64,000 bases of DNA, from positions 132,933 to 196,932 of the forward strand of contig CAYOJK010000004.1 of the NCBI GenBank assembly GCA_964404285.1, written 5' to 3'. Below are positions 39,965 through 49,211 of this stretch, one piece after another; the stretch's first letter is position 1; every line of letters starts with the position of its first letter. The DNA is from JBASEY01 sp964404285 (GTDB taxonomy: Bacteria; CSSED10-310). Position numbers and translations under genes: made by a program. Under the pieces are notes generated by a model. The model searched no databases. It was not told the origin of the DNA and saw only the letters and a list, made by a program, of their open reading frames with translations.

Positions 39965-40488
39965 CTATAATTTTCTATAGCTGACACCTCCCAGTGTCAG
40001 TATGGAATAGCAAGCTTTACGTAGTGTTTCCCGGTCATATATCTCAGATAGATTGATAAACTGTCGACATTGATCGCGGTAATGCCGTGGAAATGTTTGC
40101 CGTAATTCATGAAAAAGCTCAGGGTATCCATATATTTCCACTAATTTTCGGGCTAATTCATCGGACGACTCCTCGATAGGTTTTTGATAATGAGATCGAA
40201 TCCGAATCCGTTTGTTTTTGCCAAACCAGCGCTCATGTATACACAGCGCTTCATCGTCCAGTGAATAGATTTCAATTTATGAATTCGATGATTCACATAG
40301 CGTCGCAAGGTCCGATCAGACCCGGAATACCCCAAGCGAATCACTTTGTTAAAAATCGCCTGGGCATTAATCACCCCATCTTCTTCCATCAATTCTATCT
40401 GATGATCAATAAAACGCTTGTGTGAATCGACTTTCTTCTTCCGTGTACGTCGGGTTTGTTTGTAGTGTGCAATATCGTCCATGGACAT
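39965..40488 (-). pseudogene. istA: istA transposase remnant (internal deletion and frameshift)
   Basis: The first part codes for an N-terminal helix-turn-helix region (M-S-M-D-D-I-A-H-Y ... Y-S-G-S-D-R-T-L-R-R-Y-V). Near 40270 the coding frame shifts, and the second frame continues E-I-Y-S-L-D-D-E-A-L ... Y-G-Y-P-E-L-F-H-E-L-R-Q to a stop at 39965. Only about 175 codons remain of the several hundred of an IS21 transposase, and the DDE catalytic core is absent. So it has both a deletion and a frameshift. Confidence 0.78.
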
Positions 40489-40588
40489 CCCACGGTATTT
40501 TCCTCAATTAGTAATTGAGATTTCAAGGGCTTGAGCTCCGAATCTGATCGCGGCCTATCTGCCTAGGACAAAAACTAGAATACACTTA

Positions 40589-40615
40589 TTGACAAATTAT
40601 GATTTTAGGTATAAT
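40589..40615 (+). promoter_or_regulatory. Sigma-70-type promoter of the HTH-ImmA gene
   Basis: TTGACA (40589-40594) and TATAAT (40610-40615) are both perfect, with a 15-bp spacer, which is short. The ribosome site AAAGGAGAT follows at 40628 and the ATG at 40644. The best-looking promoter in the window. Confidence 0.75.
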
Positions 40616-40643
40616 TTATAGGTGATGAAAGGAGATCATAAAA

Positions 40644-41819
40644 ATGGAGATGACTGTAATAGCGCAAAATCTCAGGAGGATTAGAAATGCGCAGAAAAAA
40701 ACTCAGAAGGATGTGGCAGAGATTGCAGGTATTTCTTTACCGGCATACAAAAAACTGGAAAATGCCCAGACTCAACCAAGAGTCAGCACTCTCGAGAAAG
40801 TAGCAAATGCCCTTGGGGTGAGATTACAAGATCTTGTCATGGCTGTTCGTCAACTCAACGCCGTCAGATTTCGATCTCAAAAGAAGATGCGAACTCGGGA
40901 AAATATTTTAGCTGATGTATCGCTCTGGTTGGATGATTATCGGTTTCTAGAAAGGCTTCTTAACGAAAAGCTTACCTATAAATTTGAACAACTGAATGAT
41001 ACCTTGATAGAACATGATCCTATTAAACGGGCAGAAGAAGCCGCTGGGAAAGCTCGTCAGCGCCTGGGACTGGGCGAAAAGGAGCCAATCCATGACTTGT
41101 GTGGATTGTTGGAATCCGCCGGAGTCAAAGTATATCCGATCGTCTCGGCATCAGAAGGTTTTTTTGGCTTATCCGTCGGCATTGAAGATGGCGGTCCTGC
41201 CGTGATCGTCAATGTCTGGGATCGAATTTCTGTTGAGAGATGGATATTCACTGCAGCTCATGAATTAGGGCATTTGATTCTTCATCACGATGCTTTCAAT
41301 GTAAACGATGACAAAGAAGATCGGGCGCAAGAGGAGGAAGCGAATTGTTTTGCATCCCACTTTCTAATGCCGAATACCGGATTCATAAAAGAATGGGAAG
41401 ATACTTATGGATTGCATCCGGTGATACGCATTCTAAAGGTCAAGCGCATTTATCGGGTAAGCTACAAGACCGTATTAAAGCGATTGATCGAACTCGGCAA
41501 AGCAGATAATGGTATTTGGAAGCGGTTTAACATTGCATATTATAAACTTTTCGGCCGGACGATTGAGTTTAAGCGAGAACCTCCCGGGTTAAGAGCTGAC
41601 GAACCGTCTAATCTCGATAGCATGGAATTCGTTCCTGAACGATTCAATCGGCTTGTCAGAAAAGCTCTTGAGATGGAAAAAATCTCGATCAGCAAAGCAG
41701 CCGAGATCATGAGGATCAGTATAAGTCAAATGCGGGATCAAATTATTGTCTGGTATGAGGGAATGTCTGAACACGATTCCAAAGATTACAGGATGGGCAG
41801 GATTAGATTACGAGGTTGA
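40644..41819 (+). CDS. XRE-type regulator with ImmA/IrrE metallopeptidase domain
   Basis: A 391-residue protein. Residues 1-68 are a helix-turn-helix of the Cro/C1 type (T-Q-K-D-V-A-E-I-A-G-I-S ... Y-K-K-L-E-N). The middle holds an M78 peptidase with H206-E207-L-G-H210 and a downstream E-E-E-A-N-C-F-A-S segment that gives the third ligand. Proteins of this kind cut a repressor, often in mobile-element or stress control (ImmA of ICEBs1, IrrE of Deinococcus). Here repressor and protease are one chain. It has its own strong promoter and no obvious co-transcribed partner. Confidence 0.92.
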   Translation: MEMTVIAQNLRRIRNAQKKTQKDVAEIAGISLPAYKKLENAQTQPRVSTLEKVANALGVRLQDLVMAVRQLNAVRFRSQKKMRTRENILADVSLWLDDYRFLERLLNEKLTYKFEQLNDTLIEHDPIKRAEEAAGKARQRLGLGEKEPIHDLCGLLESAGVKVYPIVSASEGFFGLSVGIEDGGPAVIVNVWDRISVERWIFTAAHELGHLILHHDAFNVNDDKEDRAQEEEANCFASHFLMPNTGFIKEWEDTYGLHPVIRILKVKRIYRVSYKTVLKRLIELGKADNGIWKRFNIAYYKLFGRTIEFKREPPGLRADEPSNLDSMEFVPERFNRLVRKALEMEKISISKAAEIMRISISQMRDQIIVWYEGMSEHDSKDYRMGRIRLRG

Positions 41820-42391
41820 CATGATTTTCAGTGTGTTCCTGGTTTCTAGTTCCTGGTTGGGTTTGGCAGAGATTTATATTATAGGAGTTATCTTAATGGA
41901 GCTAAATAACTTTAGATTCTGAAGACTAACACTTGGACATGGATATTCGATCGTTTCTGTTGTCTAAGGAATTTTGTTATCGTATGGAACGGGACTTGGA
42001 GCTCGAGACCGAGAGCGGAAGAGCTGACGGGTTAAAGGGGTAATGACGCATACTATACCGATTTTATTTCGTTTCCAGCATGACGCCTGATAGCCTTCAA
42101 TATTCCAACTGAATTTATACCGATAAACTCCAATCACTGGCAATATCAACTGAAATTTCTTCTTTTATTATAACCTATCTCGCTATCCGACCATCATCTA
42201 GATCGCACATACTAACCCTCCTTCTCAAGCAATGGCGAAGGGGCCGGGGGATGAGGTCCTCACGCAGATTCCACACGGAAGCGAAGAAAAATCTGGACAA
42301 ACTGACTTATTCATGTAAAGTGGTTTTCGTTTCAAACGTATGGTTAGGCTAAGCTTTACGTTAAGGTATTCAATTGTTGAGGGAACTTTTT
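41820..42391. other. Intergenic region with a repeat copy
   Basis: About 570 bp without a credible gene. At 42188-42263 is copy B of the dispersed hairpin repeat, preceded by CCATCATCTAGATCGCACAT, which also precedes copy C at 56048. The rest is AT-rich and shows no RNA gene. Confidence 0.5.
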
Positions 42392-42408
42392 TTAACCCTA
42401 AGGGTTAA
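42392..42408. promoter_or_regulatory. Palindromic operator before the toxin-antitoxin genes
   Basis: A perfect 17-bp palindrome: TTAACCCT, central A, AGGGTTAA. It lies 21 bp before the toxin start codon, where autoregulatory antitoxins bind. The HTH protein encoded second in the operon is the likely ligand. Confidence 0.7.
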
Positions 42409-42429
42409 TACTATTGAAGAGTTTATAAA

Positions 42430-42783
42430 GTGGAGATTCTCTTCAGAAACCAAAAATTAAAACGTATCGGCAACACTTTAAAAGAAGCCCAGAAACTTCT
42501 TGGAGATAAAGGAGGCAGGCTTCTGATTCAAAGGCTGGATGAAATGAGAGATGCTGATAATCTATGGGTTTTAACTCAACTACCTAGACCACGCTGCCAT
42601 CAACTTACTGGCGACAGACAGGGGTTATGGGCTGTTGATCTGGATCATCCACGGAGGCTAATTTTTGAACCCGCGAATAATCCTTTACCGTTAAATGATG
42701 ATGATTCACTGGATATCGGTAAGGTTACAGCGGTATTAATTAAAGAAATTGAGGACTATCATGGGAAAAAGCGCAAAAAATGA
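42430..42783 (+). CDS. HigB/RelE-family toxin
   Basis: A 117-residue protein with the HigB pattern: A-Q-K-L-L-G-D-K-G-G-R-L-L-I-Q-R-L-D-E-M, then L-P-R-P-R-C-H-Q-L-T-G-D-R-Q-G-L-W-A-V-D-L and H-P-R-R-L-I-F. Such toxins cut mRNA on the ribosome. It starts at GTG. Toxin-first order and a 23-nt overlap with the next gene fit the HigBA layout. It is about 20 residues longer than many HigB proteins. Confidence 0.88.
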   Translation: MEILFRNQKLKRIGNTLKEAQKLLGDKGGRLLIQRLDEMRDADNLWVLTQLPRPRCHQLTGDRQGLWAVDLDHPRRLIFEPANNPLPLNDDDSLDIGKVTAVLIKEIEDYHGKKRKK

Positions 42784-43903
42784 GTATTCGCCGGATTATG
42801 TTTCACTCCCGGGTGACACACTAGCGGAAACGATTAATTCTCTTGGTATGACTCAGGTTGAGCTATCAAAGCGAATGGGCCGACCAATTAAAACAATTAA
42901 CGAAATCATTGCTGGAAAAACGAAAATAACCCCGGAAACCGCAATTCAACTGGAAAAAGTTCTAAACATCCCGGCAAGTTTTTGGAATAATCGTCAGCGT
43001 CGTTACGATGAATTCCTTGCCAGGAAAAAGGAGCAGGAAAGTCTTAAAGGTAAAATTTCTTGGGGGAAAAATTTTCCAATCGCGGAAATGATCAAGCTTG
43101 AATGGTTACCCAAAACACAAGATTGGGTGGAAAAATTGAATAATCTTCTGGCTTTCTTTGGGGTTGCATCACCAGAAGCATGGATAGACCGCTGGGAATC
43201 CATTCAGGTTTCTTATAGGAAATCAAAAAAGGTCAAATCAAATCCTTATGCGCTTGCAGCTTGGTTGCAGAAGGGCGAACGTGATGCAGCAGGAATAGAG
43301 TGTTCCTCTTTCGATCGCGCTGCTTTTTTGAAAACACTTCACAAAATCAAGAGTCTTACCGTTGAATCACCGAAAGATTTTGGGCCTAAAATGGTTGAAC
43401 TGTGCGCAGCCTGTGGCGTGGCAGTCGTGTTTGTTCCACAATTACCCAACACCGCGAGCGGCGCTACACGCTGGCTCAATAAAAACAAAGCGTTGATACA
43501 ATTGAGTTTTAAGTATGGCACGGATGATCATTTTTGGTTCTCATTTTTTCATGAAGCAGGGCATATAATTAACCATCATAAGAAAGCAATATTCATTGAA
43601 AACAAAGGATATTCTTCTGACGAAGAAGAAGAAGCCGACGCTTTTGCCGCCGATATGCTTGTCCCCAAATCTGAATATGAAAACTTTGTAAAAGTATCTT
43701 TAATAAACGAAACCAGCATTCGTAAATTTGCAGCTCGATTAGGTATATCACCAGGCATTGTGGTTGGTCGGCTTCAACATGATAAGCATCTTGAATATTC
43801 CCAAATGCACAAGTTAAAACGAAAACTTGAGTGGGATAAGAAAAATAATGAAAGGGTTCACCGCCTGAGTGTCGATATGCGTGAGACACCTACCCTCAGT
43901 TAA
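42761..43903 (+). CDS. HigA-like HTH antitoxin fused to ImmA/IrrE peptidase
   Basis: A 380-residue protein. Residues about 15-75 are a HigA-type helix-turn-helix (M-T-Q-V-E-L-S-K-R-M-G-R-P ... I-I-A-G-K). The C-terminal half is an M78 metallopeptidase with H264-E265-A-G-H268 and E-E-E-A-D-A-F-A-A-D-M-L-V-P. The ATG at 42761 overlaps the toxin gene by 23 nt, so the two are co-translated. The antitoxin may thus carry its own protease, perhaps to release the toxin on a signal. It may also be viewed as a two-part regulator; no measured activity is implied. Confidence 0.9.
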   Translation: MGKSAKNEYSPDYVSLPGDTLAETINSLGMTQVELSKRMGRPIKTINEIIAGKTKITPETAIQLEKVLNIPASFWNNRQRRYDEFLARKKEQESLKGKISWGKNFPIAEMIKLEWLPKTQDWVEKLNNLLAFFGVASPEAWIDRWESIQVSYRKSKKVKSNPYALAAWLQKGERDAAGIECSSFDRAAFLKTLHKIKSLTVESPKDFGPKMVELCAACGVAVVFVPQLPNTASGATRWLNKNKALIQLSFKYGTDDHFWFSFFHEAGHIINHHKKAIFIENKGYSSDEEEEADAFAADMLVPKSEYENFVKVSLINETSIRKFAARLGISPGIVVGRLQHDKHLEYSQMHKLKRKLEWDKKNNERVHRLSVDMRETPTLS

Positions 43904-43938
43904 ATCTGTGCTGTAAATAATGAGGTCGAAGATAGAAA

Positions 43939-44054
43939 GATAATCGAAGTTTTAACCAGCAATGATCAACCGCGAAAGCAATGAAATGACCCCAAGAAAA
44001 ATCTTTCAGATGAAGATTATTTCGAGTTGTCCGAAAAAATCGGACAGTTGAAAA
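43939..44054 (+). pseudogene. Fragment of a Bro-N gene
   Basis: About 115 bp closely similar to 45598-45714 inside the intact Bro-N gene (shared phrases TCGAAGTTTTAACC, CCGCGAAAG and TTTCGAGTTGTCCGAAAA). Small indels break the frame. It is either a second, decayed copy or the trace of a rearrangement that moved the membrane-protein gene between the copies. Confidence 0.75.
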
Positions 44055-44117
44055 TTGACTCCCTTTTCTAAGTTCGTTACACATTTTCTTTTGGCAAAAT
44101 CTTGTGGCTAATCATGG

Positions 44118-44720
44118 TTAAGCGGTGGAATCATCATTATTGTTATTTGCTTGGGCCTCATTCTCGCGAAAATCCAAATAAAGAGCTCTTTCTACACGAA
44201 AAAGAAACCATGACTGCCGGAGTGCAGCAATAATAAAGATTATCGATGCTATTCCTCCACAGCAACTCCATTTTTTCATCAAAGAGTCAGGTTCACAATG
44301 AATGGAAAAAAATGCGAGAGCAAGAGCAAAGATGAATGTAAAGTGAACGACAGCCCATCGGTAGTGCAGATAACCATTTAACGATTTGTTAAAATTTTTA
44401 GCACGCCTCCACTGTAGGAACCTTGCGCTTGCGTCGGGTCTCGAAATTGAATTATCACGGTCAAGTGATGCAGCAGATACTCCGGTCCACCAAGCAATCT
44501 CATCAGCAATAATCCAATAAAGGATCCTGTAGAGTGTGTAAACAGCAAAACCCAATGCTCCGGCAAGGAATAAAGCTAGAGCTTGGTATTTACATATCTC
44601 TTCCCATTTTGTATGAAAGTCTTGTTTGCTAAACAAGTAAATCGCAGTAATAACGACGCCACTTAGTAAATAGCGAATAGCCAATTCAATATCTGAGATT
44701 AAATTTAACAGATTTTTCAT
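44118..44720 (-). CDS. Membrane protein of unknown function
   Basis: A 200-residue protein with about four hydrophobic helices (about 15-32, 45-70, 120-140, 152-172) and a short acidic, asparagine-rich tail. The start follows a very strong AGGAGGAGG site. I recognise no family. It stands alone on the minus strand between two copies of Bro-N sequence, in a defence-type neighbourhood. Confidence 0.72.
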   Translation of the reverse strand: MKNLLNLISDIELAIRYLLSGVVITAIYLFSKQDFHTKWEEICKYQALALFLAGALGFAVYTLYRILYWIIADEIAWWTGVSAASLDRDNSISRPDASARFLQWRRAKNFNKSLNGYLHYRWAVVHFTFIFALALAFFSIHCEPDSLMKKWSCCGGIASIIFIIAALRQSWFLFRVERALYLDFRENEAQANNNNDDSTA

Positions 44721-44884
44721 TGATGACCTCCTCCTGAAGAAAAAAGTTGTTAAATGGTTTTTAGGTAGATCGTCTTATTTCAAATCAGGATTTCAAGTTG
44801 TTCGATAACCAATAAATTGATGATAACTTACCGCAGTTTTTATTTCAATACGTGAGACATAAGCAGTTGGATTTACAAGCATAG

Positions 44885-45137
44885 CACCCTCTCTCGGCGC
44901 TGTAAGCGCTCGCTTCGCTTGCATAACACCGCCGGTCTCTCCCATGAAGGGAGAGACATTTTTCAGCGTTACAAAATAAACCCAGCCGGTGAAAGGAAAA
45001 ACATTGTCCACAAGTGCAAAAAAACCTCTCCCTTTATGGGAGAGGTCGATCCTGTTGGCAGCGCTGGCCATGGTGAACGCTTGAGAAATGTGTATTCTTA
45101 TTATGGCTAGGCGATGCCTTACAGGATCGGGAGAGGG
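44885..45137. repeat. MITE-like dispersed repeat, copy 1
   Basis: A 253-bp non-coding unit highly similar to 59371-59619. The ends are imperfect inverted repeats: the left end ACCCTCTCTCGGCGCTGTAAG against the right end read in reverse, ACCCTCTCCCGATCCTGTAAG (shown in part here: ACCCTCTC and CTGTAAG on both). Inside are further inverted pairs such as GTCTCTCCCATGAAGGGAGAGAC and CCTCTCCCTTTATGGGAGAGG. It carries no gene. The form is that of a miniature inverted-repeat element moved by a transposase encoded elsewhere. Confidence 0.8.
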
Positions 45138-45515
45138 TTATTCATAGTGAAAGTCCCGGGAGACGAGATCCTCACCGCGAACTGCTCACCGGTGTCAAGC
45201 TTACATCGCATTGCTATAGTTTAATTCAACAGGGTTGTAGTTTGAGAATGAGGGCTGCTTCTGGCGAAATCCGAATCACAAGGTTTATCCAATAAAATAA
45301 ATGCATAAGCCGGTCTTATAAGAATTCTGAAAACAAATAGACACAATATCGATGTGTTGGTAGGGTACGACTGCGCAGAACACTTCTGGAATCGAATTTT
45401 GAACCCATTTCCAAGTGTTTGACCAATTGCTCGTGATGCGCCATAATTTGAACCATAATGCCTTTGAAATGGCTTATATTCGTTTCATTTTCACACAGAA
45501 TAATAGGCAGAGACC
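45138..45515. other. Intergenic region before the Bro-N operon
   Basis: About 380 bp. The first 90 bp (45165-45225; CCTCACCGCGAAC ... CTTACAT) resemble the sequence after hairpin repeat copy C at 56114-56168, so the repeat families are mosaic. The rest should hold the promoter of the Bro-N/helicase/methylase operon, but no clear pair is seen. Confidence 0.5.
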
Positions 45516-46013
45516 ATGGATACAAAAATTGCAGTTTTCAAAGGGAAGAAAGTCCGAAAAACTATTCACGACAATGAATGGTGGTTTTCAATCGTTGATA
45601 CGATCGAAGTTTTAACCGGTAATGAGCGACCGCGAAAGTACTGGAATGACCTCAAGAAAAAGCTATCGGATGAAGGTTATTTCGAGTTGTCCGAAAAAAT
45701 CGGACAACTGAAACTGAAAGCAGCGGACGGAAAAAAATACCTTACTGATTGCGCAAACACCGAAACTCTTTTCCGGATTATTCAATCGATACCATCGCCC
45801 CAAGTGGAGCCATTTAAACGTTGGCTTGCTCGGGTGGGCTACGAGCGCATCCAGGAAATCGAGGATCCGGAGCTTGCCACAAAACGCACCAGGGCGCTAT
45901 ACAAAGCAAAAGGATACAGCGAGGATTGGATAGAAAAGCGGATGAGGGGAATTGCTATTCGGGAAGAACTACTTAAAGATATCTCAAGACAAAAAACTTT
46001 TAGACAAATCTGA
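45516..46013 (+). CDS. Bro-N domain protein
   Basis: A 165-residue protein. The phrases W-W-F-S-I-V-D-T-I-E-V-L-T, Y-W-N-D-L-K-K-K-L and the C-terminal R-A-L-Y-K-A-K-G-Y-S-E-D-W-I-E-K-R are typical of Bro-N/DinD-like proteins, known from baculoviruses, phage antirepressors and bacterial mobile DNA. They bind DNA. Its TGA overlaps the ATG of the helicase gene (ATGA), so it is part of that operon and may regulate or guide the system. Confidence 0.85.
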   Translation: MDTKIAVFKGKKVRKTIHDNEWWFSIVDTIEVLTGNERPRKYWNDLKKKLSDEGYFELSEKIGQLKLKAADGKKYLTDCANTETLFRIIQSIPSPQVEPFKRWLARVGYERIQEIEDPELATKRTRALYKAKGYSEDWIEKRMRGIAIREELLKDISRQKTFRQI

Positions 46014-49000
46014 TGAGGACGAAGATCATGAGCAATACTGATACAACCTTTATCACCAATGAGCCAGGAAAGAAGCTAATAGACAGGTTCAAGGTTCTGA
46101 TAAAAAACACCGAATTTTTTGATGTTCTTGTCGGCTACTTTTTTACAAGCGGCTTTTATGCTCTTTATGAATCTCTTGAAGCAACCAAGAAGATACGGAT
46201 TCTTATTGGAATTAGTACGAACAAAGGTGTCTTGGGCTTGATAAACGAGTCTGTTCAACAGGAAATGCAATTCTCTCATGCAGAAACAAAAGGTCATTTT
46301 GCAGATTTAGTTGCGTCAGAGATGGAGCATTCAGAGGACAGCCGGGATATCGAAACCGGAATAGTAAAGTTTATTGAATGGCTTAAGAGCGGGAAACTGG
46401 AAATCAAAGCCTATCCAACCCGGAATATACATGCAAAGCTTTATATAATGTCTTTTCATTGTGACACGATGGACAGGGGACGGGTTATCACGGGTTCAAG
46501 CAATTTTAGCCAGGCAGGGTTAGTTGACAATTTAGAATTCAATGTTGAATTGAAAAACCATTCAGATTATATGTTTGCCAAGAATAAGTTTGAAGAACTT
46601 TGGAATGTCGCGGTTAATGTCAGCGATAAATACATTGAAACGATCCAGAGCCGCACCTGGCTAAACAACACCATTTCACCATACGAACTTTACCTGAAGT
46701 TTCTCTATGAATATTTCCAAGATGAACTCGGTCAATCCGATGAATTAATTTATCGGTATATTCCCGAAGATTTTAAGCGGCTGGAATATCAGGAGCAGGC
46801 GGTTTTAAATGCCAAAAAGATACTGTTGGAATATGGTGGGGTTTTTATTTCAGACGTTGTAGGACTTGGAAAAACCTACATAGCAGCAATGCTTGCCGGC
46901 CAACTGGATGGTCGGACTTTAGTTATTGCCCCGCCTGTCTTGGTAGATAAAAGAAACCCCGGATCATGGCCCAATGTTTTTTCAGATTTTAAAGCGCCTG
47001 CAGATTTCGAGTCTTTAGGAAAACTCGATCAGATTGCAGAAAGGGGGACCAGCAAATATCAAAACATCATTATTGATGAAGCGCATAGATTCCGAACTGA
47101 AACCAATATCACTTATGAAACTCTGGCGCGGATTTGCAGAGGAAAACGTATTATCTTAGTTACAGCCACCCCTTTTAATAACTCTCCCAAAGATATTTTG
47201 AGTCAGATTAAACTATTTCAGAAGGGAAAGAAGAGTACAATTCCCAATATCCCGAACCTTGAAACATTCTTTACTAAGCTCGATAAAAAAATTAAGAATC
47301 TGGACAGGAAGGATGATCAGGATGAATACATTAAAACAGCCAAGGAAAATGCAAAGGAAATCCGAGAAAAAGTTCTCAAGTATCTTATGGTCAGAAGAAC
47401 CCGCGCCGAAATTGAAAATTACTTTCCTGACGATCTCAATAAACAGGGATTGAAGTTTCCGGCAATCGAGGACCCTGAAGCGATATTCTACGAACTCAAT
47501 GAACACGAAGACACCGTATTTAGTCAGACAATAGAACTTATTACCCGGGAATTTAAATACGCTCGATATACACCCATGCTTTATTACAAAGGGAAGCTTA
47601 CGCAGCCGGAGGAAATTGCCCAGAAAAACATGGGAAGGTTTATGAAAATCTTACTGGTTAAGCGTTTGGAAAGCAGCTTTTTCGCTTTTAAAAATACTGT
47701 GCATAGATTCATAAATTCTTATGAACTTTTCTTGAATGAATTTGAAAAAGGGAATGTTTATCTCAGTAAGAAGCACAGCAGCAAAATTTTTGAGCTTCTT
47801 GCGGAAGGCGACGATGAAGCCATCCAACGATTGATAAATGAAGACAAAGCCCGGAAATTCGATGCCAAGAACTTTAGAAAGGAATTCAAAACTGACCTGG
47901 AGAGCGATCTTGAAGCCCTTCGCAATATTGGGGAACTTTGGAGTAAAATCGACAGAGACCCGAAGCTTTTAAAGTTTATCAAAATTTTAAAAACCTCGGA
48001 TATCCTAAAAAAGAACAAGATAGTAGTTTTCTCTGAATCGAAAGAAACGGCAGATTATCTTTCTGCGAACTTGAGATTGGCTGTGACGCCGGAGGTTTTG
48101 TGTTATACGGGAGCTTCAAGCCGGTATTTAAGAGATGACGTCATTGAAAACTTTGACGCCAAGGCTCAGAACCCGAAAAACGATTATCGCATTTTGGTTG
48201 CAACAGAAGTCCTTTCAGAAGGCGTGAACCTTCACCGGTCGAACGTGGTAATCAATTATGATATTCCCTGGAATCCAACTCGACTTATGCAGCGAGTAGG
48301 GCGTGTTAACCGCATTGATACCAAATTTGATGAGATTTTCACCTTCAACTTTTTTCCAACCAAGCAATCAAACGACCAGATAAAGCTCAAGGAGGCGGCT
48401 GAGGCTAAAATACACGCCTTTATTTCGCTTTTGGGAGCCGATGCTCGACTTTTGACGGAAGGAGAACCGATCGAATCGCACGAGCTTTTCAATCGGTTGG
48501 CTTCTCGGAATACAATCACAGGAGAAGACGATCAGGAAGAAAGTGATCTCAAATATTTAAAAGCTATCAAGGATATCCGCGATCATGACCCAAACCTTTT
48601 TTCAAAAATTAAGGGTTTGCCTAAAAAAGCACGGACAGCTAAAAGCCATTACGATAAAGAGGACTGGCTTGTCACTTATTTCAGGAAAGGGAAAATCCAA
48701 AAATTTTTCAGAGCGGGTAGCAAAGGCGCGGTCGAATTGGATTTTGTCGGAGCGGCTGGGATTTTAGAATGTGATCCGGATACTGCCAAAAAGAATCTTC
48801 CAAATAACTTTTATGACCTGTTGAATATGAACAAAGATGCTTTCCACGCATCGACTTCTGAAGTGGAAGTTGAGGTTCTCAAGATTCAAACAGGCAGAGA
48901 GAGTGGCAGCCAACTTTTAAAAATATTGAAAACTTTCAAGGATTTTCGTCAGTTTACTGATGAACAAGAAGAATATTGGCGTCGAGTTATCGAACAGCTA

Positions 49001-49210
49001 TCAGAAGGCGGAATACCGAAACAGACGAGCAAAACAGCCTTGCAGGAAGTAAAAGAAAGTCTCAAGAAGTCTTATGAACCACTTCATGTTTTAGCGATTT
49101 TACAAAAATGTATCGCTCTTGAGTTCCTGAAAGGGCATGCAGCAGAAGGCGCCGCACAAACAGCAGGCCCCAGGGAAGTCATTCTTTCTGAGTTCTTAAA
49201 AGGAAATTAG
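46013..49210 (+). CDS. PLD-nuclease/SNF2-type helicase fusion
   Basis: A 1065-residue protein. An N-terminal phospholipase D-like domain holds one HKD motif (I-H-A-K-L-Y-I near residue 140, then G-S-S-N-F-S). A superfamily 2 helicase follows: Walker A V-G-L-G-K-T near 281, D-E-A-H near 353, T-A-T-P near 383, and motif VI R-L-M-Q-R-V-G-R-V-N-R near 756. PLD domains of this kind are found in restriction nucleases and DISARM proteins. With the methylase gene 1 nt downstream it forms a probable ATP-dependent restriction-modification or DISARM-like defence pair. An ATG at 46028 behind GAGGACG is an equally good start. Confidence 0.9.
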   Translation: MRTKIMSNTDTTFITNEPGKKLIDRFKVLIKNTEFFDVLVGYFFTSGFYALYESLEATKKIRILIGISTNKGVLGLINESVQQEMQFSHAETKGHFADLVASEMEHSEDSRDIETGIVKFIEWLKSGKLEIKAYPTRNIHAKLYIMSFHCDTMDRGRVITGSSNFSQAGLVDNLEFNVELKNHSDYMFAKNKFEELWNVAVNVSDKYIETIQSRTWLNNTISPYELYLKFLYEYFQDELGQSDELIYRYIPEDFKRLEYQEQAVLNAKKILLEYGGVFISDVVGLGKTYIAAMLAGQLDGRTLVIAPPVLVDKRNPGSWPNVFSDFKAPADFESLGKLDQIAERGTSKYQNIIIDEAHRFRTETNITYETLARICRGKRIILVTATPFNNSPKDILSQIKLFQKGKKSTIPNIPNLETFFTKLDKKIKNLDRKDDQDEYIKTAKENAKEIREKVLKYLMVRRTRAEIENYFPDDLNKQGLKFPAIEDPEAIFYELNEHEDTVFSQTIELITREFKYARYTPMLYYKGKLTQPEEIAQKNMGRFMKILLVKRLESSFFAFKNTVHRFINSYELFLNEFEKGNVYLSKKHSSKIFELLAEGDDEAIQRLINEDKARKFDAKNFRKEFKTDLESDLEALRNIGELWSKIDRDPKLLKFIKILKTSDILKKNKIVVFSESKETADYLSANLRLAVTPEVLCYTGASSRYLRDDVIENFDAKAQNPKNDYRILVATEVLSEGVNLHRSNVVINYDIPWNPTRLMQRVGRVNRIDTKFDEIFTFNFFPTKQSNDQIKLKEAAEAKIHAFISLLGADARLLTEGEPIESHELFNRLASRNTITGEDDQEESDLKYLKAIKDIRDHDPNLFSKIKGLPKKARTAKSHYDKEDWLVTYFRKGKIQKFFRAGSKGAVELDFVGAAGILECDPDTAKKNLPNNFYDLLNMNKDAFHASTSEVEVEVLKIQTGRESGSQLLKILKTFKDFRQFTDEQEEYWRRVIEQLSEGGIPKQTSKTALQEVKESLKKSYEPLHVLAILQKCIALEFLKGHAAEGAAQTAGPREVILSEFLKGN

Positions 49211-49211
49211 C

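Larger units (their letters stand above)
38981..40488 (-). mobile_element. Degraded IS21-family insertion sequence
   Basis: Contains istB and a broken istA in the usual order (istA then istB on the minus strand). The istB-side end begins TGTGACTGGCC at 38981 and carries the multiple internal repeats typical of IS21 ends. The opposite end was not found; it may be lost with the deletion in istA or lie before about 40560. Without an intact IstA the copy should not move on its own. Confidence 0.8.

Noticed and set aside
40153..40488. Independent small HTH regulator
   Set aside because: It lies directly upstream of istB in IS21 order, and coding continues in another frame with transposase-like sequence; it is the N-terminus of a broken istA.
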